Positions 52,411-62,084 are shown, counted from the first letter of the stretch. The stretch is 64,000 bases of DNA from Thermoclostridium stercorarium subsp. stercorarium DSM 8532 (GCF_000331995.1 NC_020134.1:2268002-2332001); one strand, 5' to 3'. Numbers and translations are program-made. Notes: generated by a model not told the origin, from the letters alone.

Positions 52411-52704
52411 ATGGAAAAGAGAAGAAATTTTACACCGGAAGAAAAAGCAAAAATAGTGATTGAGGTCTTAAGGGAAGAAAAAACGCTGAATGAGATTGCT
52501 GCCGAATATGAAATACATCCGAATCAGCTAAGCCGCTGGAAGGCAGAATTCATAAGCAATGCAGGCAGGGTATTCAGCAAGGAAACCGATGAAGTAGAGA
52601 AAGTCAAGCAGGCGTATGAAAAGGAGAAGGACGAACTGCTTAAGCAAATTGGTCAACTCTCATATGAGGTTAACTGGCTTAAAAAAAAATCTGGCCGACT
52701 CTAA
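52411..52704 (+). CDS. IS3-family transposase OrfA
   Basis: 97-aa protein with an N-terminal helix-turn-helix (FTPEEKAKIVIEVLREEKT, then EIHPNQLSRWKAEF) followed by a leucine-zipper-like coiled coil. It binds IS ends and supplies the N-terminal part of OrfAB. It ends just after a run of nine A (52681-52689). OrfB lies in the +1 frame relative to it, whereas programmed frameshifting in this family is normally -1. Confidence 0.9.
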   Translation: MEKRRNFTPEEKAKIVIEVLREEKTLNEIAAEYEIHPNQLSRWKAEFISNAGRVFSKETDEVEKVKQAYEKEKDELLKQIGQLSYEVNWLKKKSGRL

Positions 52705-53563
52705 GTCCCGTGAAGACCGCATGAAGATGATTGACAGAGAAGAGAAGAAACTCAGTATAACCAAGCAAGCCGAACTGTTGAGCATAAATCGTACAAGCCT
52801 TTACTACAAGCCGGTTCCAGCAAATGATGAGGAATACCTGATTAAGAGGATCATCGATGAGATTTACACGGCTCATCCGGAGTACGGTTACCGTAGGATG
52901 ACGAATATCTTGAACCGGGAATATCACATTCGCATTAATCGCAAGCGAACCCGGCGTTACATGCGGGAAATGGGGATACATGGCTTCTGTCCTGGCCCCA
53001 ATCTTAGTAAGCGTCTACATGGGAAGTACTTGTATCCGTACCTGCTGAGAGGCTTGAACATTGATCATCCCAATCAGGTATGGTCCATAGACGTGACCTA
53101 CTGCCGGATGAAACGTGGTTTCATGTATCTGGTAGCCATTATAGACTGGTATTCTCGTTATATTGTTGGATTTGAGCTATCAAACACGCTGGATCGGACA
53201 TTTGTCATAGAGGCAATCCAAAAGGCGATAAAACGGCACGGAAAACCTGAAATTATGAATAGCGACCAAGGCTCACAGTTTACCAGTGATGATTACATCA
53301 ATCTACTAAAAAACAACAATATCAAAATATCTATGGATGGCAAAGGAAGAGCATTGGATAACCAACGGATAGAGCGTTTCTTCCGATCCTACAAATGGGA
53401 AAAGCTTTATCTTGAAGATTGCGAAACAGGACATCAGCTCCGGCAGATTACAAGGGAATATGTGGAGTATTATAACAACCGGAGACCTCACCAGTCGTTG
53501 GATTACAAAACACCGGCAGAGTATTACTTCGGGGGTTGTAAGCAGCTTCCGGCAGTCGTATAA
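52616..53563 (+). CDS. IS3-family transposase OrfB (DDE integrase core)
   Basis: Open frame of 315 codons; the true OrfB probably begins near MKMIDREEKKLSI at about 52,719 or is reached by slippage on the A9 tract. An HTH_21 region (YGYRRMTNILNREY) precedes the rve core with catalytic Asp in WSIDVTYC, Asp in MNSDQGSQF and Glu in NQRIERFFRSYK. The C-terminus YNNRRPHQSLDYKTPAEYY is standard. The catalytic triad is intact, so the element may still be active if the fusion is made. Confidence 0.92.
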   Translation: MKRRRTNCLSKLVNSHMRLTGLKKNLADSKSREDRMKMIDREEKKLSITKQAELLSINRTSLYYKPVPANDEEYLIKRIIDEIYTAHPEYGYRRMTNILNREYHIRINRKRTRRYMREMGIHGFCPGPNLSKRLHGKYLYPYLLRGLNIDHPNQVWSIDVTYCRMKRGFMYLVAIIDWYSRYIVGFELSNTLDRTFVIEAIQKAIKRHGKPEIMNSDQGSQFTSDDYINLLKNNNIKISMDGKGRALDNQRIERFFRSYKWEKLYLEDCETGHQLRQITREYVEYYNNRRPHQSLDYKTPAEYYFGGCKQLPAVV

Positions 53564-53815
53564 AACCTTGGGGCTCTGCCCCAAACCCCGTCCTCGCCGG
53601 AAGGCAGCCGGTCTGTCATAACAGACCGGAAAGCAAAAGGATGTATGCGCATTGGATGTCAAGGGCCAAGATGAACTCGCTTACGCTCGCCCTTGACATC
53701 CTCCAACAGAATGCATAAATGTTATAATTATACAAAAATAAAGAAAGGAGAACCTAACTTAGAAAAGCTAAAAAATTGTCTTGACAAGTGGGGGCATTAT
53801 AGAATTCTTCTTCAC

Positions 53816-54767
53816 GTTTCAATTCCTTATAGGTAAACTTCAAACCAACCATCATTTGTGCAGCTTTCATTCATTTACTCGTTTCAATTCCTTATAGGTA
53901 AACTTCAAACGATACGATTATGAAGTGCGTTTAGAATGCAACAACTGGTTTCAATTCCTTATAGGTAAACTTCAAACAGAGTGGACGGCGGTCATTATCA
54001 TGACCGCTTAGAAGTTTCAATTCCTTATAGGTAAACTTCAAACGCATTTTATGCTCGTAGGGTACATCTCAGATAAAGGGTTTCAATTCCTTATAGGTAA
54101 ACTTCAAACGACTGATGCAGGTAATATTCCTATGGATTTACCACGTTTCAATTCCTTATAGGTAAACTTCAAACGATGCCGTATGAGGCATACCTAAACG
54201 CCCGAGAATCGTTTCAATTCCTTATAGGTAAACTTCAAACGGTATCCAGCGCCACAATCACCTTTGCCTTGTCAAAGTTTCAATTCCTTATAGGTAAACT
54301 TCAAACACAAAGTCTATTTCTTCGGGAGTTTGAAATCTCCAAGTTTCAATTCCTTATAGGTAAACTTCAAACTAAGTATGGTGACGGTGCAATGAACCTT
54401 TGGAGTTGTTTCAATTCCTTATAGGTAAACTTCAAACGCAGTAGCACTCATATAATCACCTCACAAATAAAAGTTTCAATTCCTTATAGGTAAACTTCAA
54501 ACTGAATGTATGCTATACCGGGTACGTTTACAAATTTTGTTTCAATTCCTTATAGGTAAACTTCAAACCATTAAGCAATATATTGTATAGTATAGCATAA
54601 AAATGTTTCAATTCCTTATAGGTAAACTTCAAACAAAAAGTCGCATCACTTGAAGAAGGCGCAATAAAATAGTTTCAATTCCTTATAGGTAAACTTCAAA
54701 CCTTCGTTTTCAAGCTTGTCCATCTGTGATATAATTTGTTTCAATTCCTTATAGGTAAACTTCAAAC
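53816..54767 (-). CRISPR. Main CRISPR array, 15 repeats and 14 spacers
   Basis: Fifteen essentially identical 30-bp repeats (plus strand begins GTTTCAATTCC, ends AACTTCAAAC) from 53816 to 54767 with 14 spacers of 35-37 bp. Read on the minus strand the repeat ends ATTGAAAC, the usual 3' end of type I-B and some type III repeats, and the leader lies at the right, so transcription is leftward and the newest spacer is next to 54,767. No cas gene is in the window. Confidence 0.97.
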
Positions 54768-54940
54768 CCGTAAAACCCGCATAAAAAGCCACTTTTATAA
54801 AATCACAATTTTTAAATTTTCAAGCATTAAAATCCGCAAATAGCTGATATTGCTCAATTTTTAGATCTGTCGATCCCCGGGTATTTTTGAGCTACTGGAC
54901 ATCGACAGATTATTTATGATAAATATTACCATATATTTTA
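54768..54940 (-). promoter_or_regulatory. CRISPR leader of the main array
   Basis: AT-rich non-coding sequence adjoining the youngest repeat, with ATTAAAATCCGCAAA and GGACATCGACAGATTA blocks also present beside the decayed array. It is expected to carry the array promoter and adaptation signals. Confidence 0.75.
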
Positions 54941-55354
54941 TCAATTTGCAAACTAAATAAAAAACCCCGGCTGGAGCTGAGAGTAGCGCAACAGGGAGGA
55001 TTTAGTTACTTCATCCTTTGCAATAGCCTGTCCAGTATACCAATGCTCGGAATCATTAATAATACACATGTATAATAAACTTATGACGCATGTTAAAACA
55101 TACCCGTTTTACAAGATGGTCTTATTCTGTGGGTTAAAACCGTATCCGGAATTCTGCATATTTATTGCAAAATACTCGAAAGCGTGCATATAATTAATTT
55201 TAGTAAAAATATAGCTAAGAGCAATTAATAACGCTAAGCTGTTTACTCAAAAATAAATTGAAATTATGATTTTACTGCATTAAAAATTAAGGGATTATAT
55301 AACAATATAATCCCCGTTGAAAAATCTTAATTTTTATTAATAAAACATAAGCAT
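54941..55354. other. Non-coding part of the element
   Basis: AT-rich sequence with no recognised gene. Nothing with a ribosome site or family resemblance was found on either strand. Confidence 0.5.
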
Positions 55355-55851
55355 CTAATTCTCGAAATATTTTTTATCAATAAGACCTTTGAAGTGATTT
55401 AAAATCTGGTACGGTTCATAATCAGTTTCTGTAGACGCTACATAGACAGTATTGTCATCTTCAATTACGACCTTATCAAAGTTTTTGGTAAAATTCATAG
55501 TTCCAAACATTAGACTATCTTTAGCTTCACTATATCGTATCATTGAGGAAAATTGTACATCATTTCTATCCGGTAACTCATATATTATTCCGTAGAACTT
55601 ATAAACTGCTTCATCGTTTTTTTCAAAATCATATGGGGTAATAGTTAATGTCCCTTTAAGTTCATCAGGCCGAAATAAGTAATTTAAATACCAACCCTTG
55701 ACAGATAAATTTGTAGAATTACCTGTAAACCTGTCTGTCAGTTGAAAAGCTTGTAAGGTTACATTAATTCTGGAGGGGATTGGTATAAAATACACAATTG
55801 CAATTATAATTATACAACAGAGTACTACTGTAATTACTTTTTTTCTGCCAT
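55355..55851 (-). pseudogene. Membrane-anchored protein with a homopolymer frameshift
   Basis: A ribosome site AAGGAGA precedes ATG at 55851, which opens MAEKK and then stops. One extra A in the run of seven (55838-55844) would continue as KVITVVLCCIIIIAIVYF, a membrane anchor, directly into the 146-aa open frame ending at 55355. The intended product is thus about 164 aa with one N-terminal anchor and an external beta-rich domain. No family was recognised. It may be a frameshift mutation, slippage-regulated, or a sequencing error. Confidence 0.6.
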
Positions 55852-56351
55852 ATCAGAAATTCTCCTTATGAACTATTTTTGTGATTAAATTCGTACACGT
55901 TAGTTTGTGATTCCTAAATAATTAACTATCCCGATGGCTCCACCTTCTTTCTAACATTTTTATATCTTTCTACATATATAAACAAATTAAGCTTATTAAT
56001 TGTTACACCATTGTACAGATGCGCAATTGCACTCAAAAATGGATAAACAATGCACAAGCTTGTCTAAATATCTCTAACCGCGATGAGATATATTGTCTTT
56101 TGAATTACCGGGCCGGTAAAAGTAATATCTTTGGTATCCTGTGTACTGTTTTTTATCCCGCAAACTACATTGCAATTTCATACCTGGCTGTATATTTTTG
56201 AAATGCGAGTATTTGAACCTTAACAGCTTTCACATTGGTTGTCCGGCTGTTAACGACATTGGCTATGTTGAACCATAAAAATCGTCGAAGGCCACTTTCG
56301 GGCATCTTTCGCCTTTTCGTGGAGACAAAAGTATTTGTTATCTTCTTTCAG
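55852..56351. other. Non-coding part of the element
   Basis: AT-rich, with a 60-codon plus-strand frame at 56,019 that lacks a ribosome site and family resemblance. Nothing else recognised. Confidence 0.45.
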
Positions 56352-56531
56352 CTAAATACTTTTTTGCCTGGACAACGCTTCACTTGCTATGTATGAGCAA
56401 CGATCAAGAATTACTTGTATCTCTTCCGGTGTCTTGTTTTTACAGTAGGTGTCGTATATTTTGATATGAACATTTCCTATTTTGAATTCTTCAACCAGGT
56501 CTTCTTCCCTCTCGACAATTTCTTTCTTCAT
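56352..56531 (-). CDS. 59-aa protein, candidate recombination directionality factor
   Basis: Small charged protein beginning MKKEIVEREEDLVEEFKIGN, with a VHIKIYDTY strand and a C-terminal helix in KTPEEIQVILDRCSYIASEAL. The ATG follows GGAGGTG at good spacing. Small proteins of this general type occur in clostridial mobile elements. Its size and location, 680 bp from the serine recombinase within the same element, match the expectation for a directionality factor such as Bacillus SprB (58 aa). No sequence similarity to SprB is claimed, so the role is a hypothesis. Confidence 0.65.
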   Translation of the reverse strand: MKKEIVEREEDLVEEFKIGNVHIKIYDTYCKNKTPEEIQVILDRCSYIASEALSRQKSI

Positions 56532-56659
56532 AACCAGCACCTCCAATACACTATAAGAGAGGTTATAAACTTGTTTTAGGGCTCAATAGATGAAAAATAA
56601 AGTATGCAGGTGAACGTGTTCATAAAGTGATGCCCGATGAATCTTTAAAACGAAACATC
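56532..56659. other. Spacer between the small gene and its decayed relative
   Basis: No feature recognised beyond the ribosome site of the 59-aa gene. Confidence 0.4.
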
Positions 56660-56812
56660 CTATTCCTTTTAACGACTTGATGCATGGATAGTAAATTTTT
56701 ACCATTATTAGTACTGCATTAATTTTTTCTGGGGTTTCCCAACGGCATCATCAGCTATATTTTATCGGTGTGTTACCGATTTCATATTCTTTAATATTTT
56801 CACTAAAATCAC
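56660..56812 (-). pseudogene. Decayed copy of the 59-aa protein gene
   Basis: On the minus strand a frame reads KEYEIGNTPIKYS, two stops, then ETPEKINAVL. This lines up with EEFKIGNVHIKIY and KTPEEIQVIL of the intact neighbour, in the same order and spacing. It looks like a tandem copy that has lost function. The alignment was made by eye. Confidence 0.4.
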
Positions 56813-56981
56813 CCCCAGAATAATCTATTAATTGAGTGCTTGACTGTGTTACTCATTGGGCACAGTTTTAAAGCAGTCGGGATTATCAAATTTGAAACTA
56901 GACACTTAAACTCTTACAAAAATTCAAAATTGACACTTCCAGTTCAATATACAAGTAATCAAATTTATGAAAGGAGATCGT

Positions 56982-57098
56982 ATGAAACGAAATGCCACAG
57001 GACAATATGCCCTAATTCATGAGCCATTGTGGATATTATTCTTTCAAGACATTTCACGATTGTCCCTTCATCCTAATTATTTCTACCCATACACATAA
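56982..57098 (+). CDS. Possible 38-codon ORF upstream of the recombinase
   Basis: An ATG with a strong ribosome site (GAAAGGAGATCGT) opens a 38-codon frame starting MKRNATGQYALIHEP and ending before the recombinase promoter region. The ribosome site is too good to ignore, but the C-terminal half looks like read-through into non-coding DNA. It may be the remains of a longer gene. Not recognised. Confidence 0.35.
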   Translation: MKRNATGQYALIHEPLWILFFQDISRLSLHPNYFYPYT

Positions 57099-57141
57099 AC
57101 CTGTAAAAACTTAATACTACAGAAGTTTAGACGCATATAAT
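57082..57141 (+). promoter_or_regulatory. Candidate sigma-E promoters of the recombinase
   Basis: CATATAAT at 57134-57141 matches seven of eight bases of the sigma-E -10, with ATACTA 14 nt upstream. A second candidate, CATACACA beginning at about 57,088, has TCATCC 14 nt upstream. Either would give mother-cell transcription of the recombinase, as for skin-type elements. Confidence 0.4.
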
Positions 57142-57210
57142 GATAGAGTACTCAACGATTACTTGGAAAAACGTATCTGTCCTGAATATGTATTTCGGTA
57201 AGGTGAGAGC

Positions 57211-58794
57211 ATGTACTGTATTTATCTGAGGAAGTCAAGGGCTGATGCTGAGGCTGAAGCCCGTGGTGAAGGTGAAACTTTAGCGCGTCATGAAAAGGCT
57301 TTGCTGGAGCTTGCCAAAAAACTTAACATAACAGTTGAAAAAATATACCGTGAGATTGTTTCAGGAGAAACCATTGCTTCCAGGCCGGTTGTTCAGGAGC
57401 TTCTTTCAGATGTCGAGCAAGGGTTCTGGAAAGGCGTACTTGTAATGGAAGTTGAAAGATTGGCCCGTGGCGACACCATCGACCAGGGAATAGTCGCACA
57501 AACTTTTAAATACTCGGGAACGAAAATTATCACTCCCACCAAGATATATGACCCAAATAATGAATTTGATGAGGAATATTTTGAATTCGGGCTTTTTATG
57601 TCCAGACGTGAATATAAAACAATAAACAGGCGTTTACAGCGAGGACGTCTGCAATCTGTTAAAGAAGGCAAGTATGTAGGCAATAAACCTCCTTATGGCT
57701 ATATAAGAAAAAAATTACCTAATGATAAAGGTTACACTCTTGAACCACATCCTGAACAGGCTGAAATCGTAAAATTAATATTTGACCTTTATACCGGACC
57801 TAATCGTATTGGGGTATCCAAAATAGTCCGAAAACTGAATGAAATGAAAATACCTACTATTACCGGCGGCCCGTGGATTCCCTCTACAGTTCAGGGAATA
57901 TTGCGTAACCCTGTATACATCGGAAAAATAAGATGGAACAGCCGGCCTCAGAGAAAGAGAATGGTTAACGGCCAGTTGGTAAAAGAACGTCCAAGAGCTA
58001 AAGACAATATAGTAATTGTTGACGGTATACATGAACCCCTAATAAGTGTTGAAACATGGGAACTCGCACAAAAATATCTTTCTGAACACAAAGAAGTGCC
58101 TGCACCCAAGCGATACCAGGTTAAAAATCCATTAGCAGGTCTTGTTATATGTGGGAAATGCGGCCGAAAAATGATACGCAGGCCATATACCAACGGGCAG
58201 CCTGATACTCTTATGTGCCCTGTCACCGCATGTGATAATATAAGCTCTTATCTGTACGTTGTAGAAGACATGACCCTTGAAGCTTTAAAAAAGCAACTGG
58301 ATGAGTATAAACTGGAGGTAAAAAACATATTGAAAAACAACTCCGAATATTACAAGGAAATTGAAATATTGCAAAAATCAATTTCCAACCTGGATAAAGA
58401 ATTCGAAACACTTAATAAGCAATCCAACAGTCTTCACGATTTGTTGGAACAGGGGGTTTATTCGGTAGATACCTTCCTGGAAAGATCAAAAATCATCAGT
58501 GAAAAGAAAGAAGCTAACAGAAAGGAAAGGGCCCAGCTGGAAGAAAAACTGAAAGAATATGAAAAATACACCAATGCACAGAAAAACTTTATACCAAAGA
58601 CTGAAAGTCTCATAAAAGTCTATAAAATGATTGAAGACCCTGCAGATAAAAACAAAATGCTGAAGGAAGTAATAGAGAAAATAACTTATTTAAAAACAGA
58701 TAACGGCCGTTGGAACTCAAATCCGGAAATACAGCTCAAAATATACCCGAAGCTGCCGAAAATAAATAAATCATTGATAACATCATGGTACTGA
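57211..58794 (+). CDS. Large serine recombinase of the cotJC element
   Basis: 527-aa site-specific recombinase. The N-terminal resolvase domain has the nucleophile Ser9 in IYLRKSRAD and the active-site Arg in VERLARGD. A recombinase domain (about residues 155-270, GNKPPYGYIRKK, then IPSTVQGILRNPVYIGKIRWN), a zinc ribbon (CGKC near 314 and CPVTAC near 336) and a long coiled coil (about 350-460) follow, the order of SpoIVCA and phage integrases. Start follows AAGGTGAG. The stop codon TGA is part of GGTACTGA in the right junction. It is the predicted enzyme for excising the element and rejoining cotJC. Confidence 0.93.
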   Translation: MYCIYLRKSRADAEAEARGEGETLARHEKALLELAKKLNITVEKIYREIVSGETIASRPVVQELLSDVEQGFWKGVLVMEVERLARGDTIDQGIVAQTFKYSGTKIITPTKIYDPNNEFDEEYFEFGLFMSRREYKTINRRLQRGRLQSVKEGKYVGNKPPYGYIRKKLPNDKGYTLEPHPEQAEIVKLIFDLYTGPNRIGVSKIVRKLNEMKIPTITGGPWIPSTVQGILRNPVYIGKIRWNSRPQRKRMVNGQLVKERPRAKDNIVIVDGIHEPLISVETWELAQKYLSEHKEVPAPKRYQVKNPLAGLVICGKCGRKMIRRPYTNGQPDTLMCPVTACDNISSYLYVVEDMTLEALKKQLDEYKLEVKNILKNNSEYYKEIEILQKSISNLDKEFETLNKQSNSLHDLLEQGVYSVDTFLERSKIISEKKEANRKERAQLEEKLKEYEKYTNAQKNFIPKTESLIKVYKMIEDPADKNKMLKEVIEKITYLKTDNGRWNSNPEIQLKIYPKLPKINKSLITSWY

Positions 58795-58816
58795 TGAACT
58801 TGCTCATCTTGAAATG
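58770..58816 (+). other. Right junction (attR) of the intervening element
   Basis: GGTACTGA at 58787-58794, one differing base, then GAA at 58796-58798 repeat the left junction. ATCATTGATAAC at 58770-58781 is the inverted partner of the left inner arm. To the right, codons for ELAHLEM of cotJC continue. Confidence 0.8.
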
Positions 58817-59176
58817 ATCGGTACAATGGTGCATCAGCTGACAAAAGGCGTGCCGGCGGATGTACTGGAAAGGGAAGGCCTGGGAGCCTATTACACCGAT
58901 CATGACAGAGCCGTATATCCCATGAGCGCTGCCGGTACACCTTTTACCGCGGCATATCTGCAGTCCAAGGGCGACGTTATAGCCGACCTTGTTGAAGATA
59001 TGGCAGCAGAGCAAAAAGCAAGAGCAACTTATGAACATCTGATTGACCTCGCGGACGACCCCGACGTCAAAGATCCCCTGAGGTGGCTGCGGGAACGTGA
59101 AGTTGTACATTTCCAGCGTTTCGGCGAGGCATTGAGAATGGTTCAGGAACTCAAAAACAGCAAAAAATATTATTAA
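58787..59176 (+). pseudogene. cotJC: cotJC, C-terminal part (interrupted gene)
   Basis: Continues cotJC in frame from GGT ACT: GTDELAHLEMIGTMVHQLTKG, through DRAVYPMSAAGTPFTAAYLQ to KNSKKYY and a stop at 59176. Joined to the N-terminal part at the shared sequence it gives 190 aa, the usual CotJC length (189 aa in Bacillus). The ELAH metal motif lies at the junction and a second helix pair with REREVVHFQRFGEA completes the manganese-catalase-like site. There is no ribosome site of its own, so it should be expressed only after rejoining. No frameshift or stop has accumulated, which argues that the split gene is still under selection. Confidence 0.93.
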
Positions 59177-59200
59177 AAACGCCTGCTTGCCTGAATTTCC

Positions 59201-59253
59201 AGGGTAACAAAACAATGATTTTGGTTTTGTAAACCATGTTGTTTTGTTACCCT
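59201..59253. repeat. 15-bp inverted repeat after cotJC
   Basis: AGGGTAACAAAACAA at 59201-59215 is perfectly complementary to 59239-59253. It starts 25 bp past the cotJC stop and probably acts as a 3' hairpin, although no T-run follows directly. Confidence 0.6.
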
Positions 59254-59436
59254 GACCGTTATTTAACACATTAAAAAGTTTTATACTTCATGTGAAAGCA
59301 AATGAAGAGGAAAATTATGCCGTCTATGACATTCTCTTAAACGCTTTACGTAGAAGTAATCGGTTTTACAGATTCACTTATCGGTTTTTAAAGTCATAAT
59401 ATGCATTATGAAAACCGTAAAACCAGACTATGAATA

Positions 59437-59685
59437 ATGAAAGACTTTCAGAAGGAATTCATAGACATATTATCCTGCGAAGCTTTCAGGCGGTTTATGT
59501 CCGAAGGCATTAAACTTTCTCAGCTGCAGAATCTTTTATTATTATTGATAAAATTCAGAATTCCCTTTGATTTATCGTATGATCCCGGGAACCGCAGGAA
59601 TGAATTAAGTATTGAACTTGTAATTTATATAACGCCTCATTCCTCCCTCACATTTACAATAGGTCAGGAAATTTCCGAACTGTAG
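59437..59685 (+). CDS. Hypothetical 82-aa protein
   Basis: Frame of 82 codons starting MKDFQKEFIDIL, with an amphipathic helix, a leucine-rich SQLQNLLLLLIKF stretch and a beta-rich end. The composition looks protein-like, but there is no convincing ribosome site. No family recognised; it may be real or chance. Confidence 0.35.
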   Translation: MKDFQKEFIDILSCEAFRRFMSEGIKLSQLQNLLLLLIKFRIPFDLSYDPGNRRNELSIELVIYITPHSSLTFTIGQEISEL

Positions 59686-59990
59686 CTTTTTCATATAATC
59701 GCCTGAATATTGTTAAGTCAATTCGCGGTAACATCCGAAATTCAGCCCGGCATTATAAACTTGCCAAAAAAAGAAAACACAGACTGACTTCAGGTTTAGT
59801 TTATAAATTCTTAAACCGATGAATCCTTAAAAATAACATCAGATATTATCTCTTATCATTATTAGCCACAGTTCTCATCTTTATAATTTTATTTTAACGG
59901 ATAACCGGCTTTATCCCTGCATGAACCCAAAATAAAGTAAATTTTACCATTGTTATTATTGAGATTTTTCGCCGGAATTTTATATAAATC
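59686..59990. other. Intergenic region
   Basis: AT-rich sequence before the enolase terminator; no gene or repeat recognised. Confidence 0.5.
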
Positions 59991-60026
59991 AAGGGCTATT
60001 TCAGTCCCGTTTTGAAATAGCCCTTT
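59991..60026. terminator. Terminator after eno
   Basis: AAGGGCTATTTCA stem and its complement around a 9-nt loop, 18 bp past the enolase stop, with T-rich flanks on both strands. Confidence 0.75.
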
Positions 60027-60043
60027 AAAACTATTTTCTGAGA

Positions 60044-61693
<1,650 letters not shown>

Positions 61694-61948
61694 TCACTTC
61701 TCGCTGAGATATGATTTTACCAGTTCTTCAAGAAGCTCATCCCTCTCAATTTTTCTGATGATACTTCTGGCATTCTTATGATTTGTAATGTAAGTTGGAT
61801 CGCCTGAAAGGATATATCCTACTATCTGGCTTATGGGATTGTATCCCTTTTCCTTCAATGCCTCGTAAACCGTTAACAGGATTTCTCGTGCCTGGTTTGC
61901 ATTATCCTTATCCACTTTGTACATCATTGTTTCGTTATTCAAGCCCAT
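61694..61948 (-). CDS. IreB-family regulatory phosphoprotein
   Basis: 84-aa protein of the UPF0297/IreB family. The core [20 protein letters not shown] and [13 protein letters not shown] are diagnostic, and [22 protein letters not shown] ends the protein. In enterococci IreB is phosphorylated by the PASTA kinase IreK and modulates cephalosporin resistance. The N-terminal Asn/Thr (LNNETMMYK) is where the phospho-threonine lies in the family. The start at 61948 follows GGAATGGAG. The usual ruvX and alaS neighbours are absent. Confidence 0.9.
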   Translation of the reverse strand: MGLNNETMMYKVDKDNANQAREILLTVYEALKEKGYNPISQIVGYILSGDPTYITNHKNARSIIRKIERDELLEELVKSYLSEK

Positions 61949-62084
61949 CACTCCATTCCCTGTTCCAATGGTTCGGTGCATATGTCCCGTATAAATACTT
62001 ATACCCATAAATCCTGACAGCTAACTTAACTTAATAGTAATATATTAAAATTAATATTACAATATGTTCTTTTTTACAAACAGT

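Larger units (their letters stand above)
52358..53796 (+). mobile_element. IS3-family insertion sequence
   Basis: About 1.44 kb with two overlapping transposase frames. Likely termini share TATAATG, then AAGACA after 12 nt, and TAAGTTAG further in as imperfect inverted repeats. It lies inside a CRISPR spacer, 24 bp after one repeat and 19 bp before the next. The exact ends and target duplication could not be fixed. Confidence 0.8.
50659..58796. mobile_element. 8,138-bp intervening element in cotJC
   Basis: DNA between the two halves of cotJC. It carries a VanZ-like gene, two CRISPR regions, an IS3-family insertion, a frameshifted anchored protein, a 59-aa candidate directionality factor and, at its right end, a large serine recombinase. 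Removing exactly this interval restores a 190-codon cotJC. The arrangement parallels skin in sigK and SPbeta in spsM. No capsid, replication or conjugation genes are seen, so it appears reduced to the excision system plus cargo. Excision itself is an inference; the precise frame restoration is seen in the sequence. Confidence 0.88.

Noticed and set aside
54176-54424. An 82-codon frame with repeated FQFLIGKLQT blocks.
   Set aside because: It is a translation of CRISPR repeats and spacers; the amino-acid repeat comes from the 30-bp DNA repeat.
56019-56201. A 60-codon plus-strand frame in the element.
   Set aside because: No ribosome site and no family resemblance.
50659-58796. cas genes or phage structural genes within the element.
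   Set aside because: All convincing frames were read on both strands; only VanZ-like, transposase, small and recombinase genes were found.
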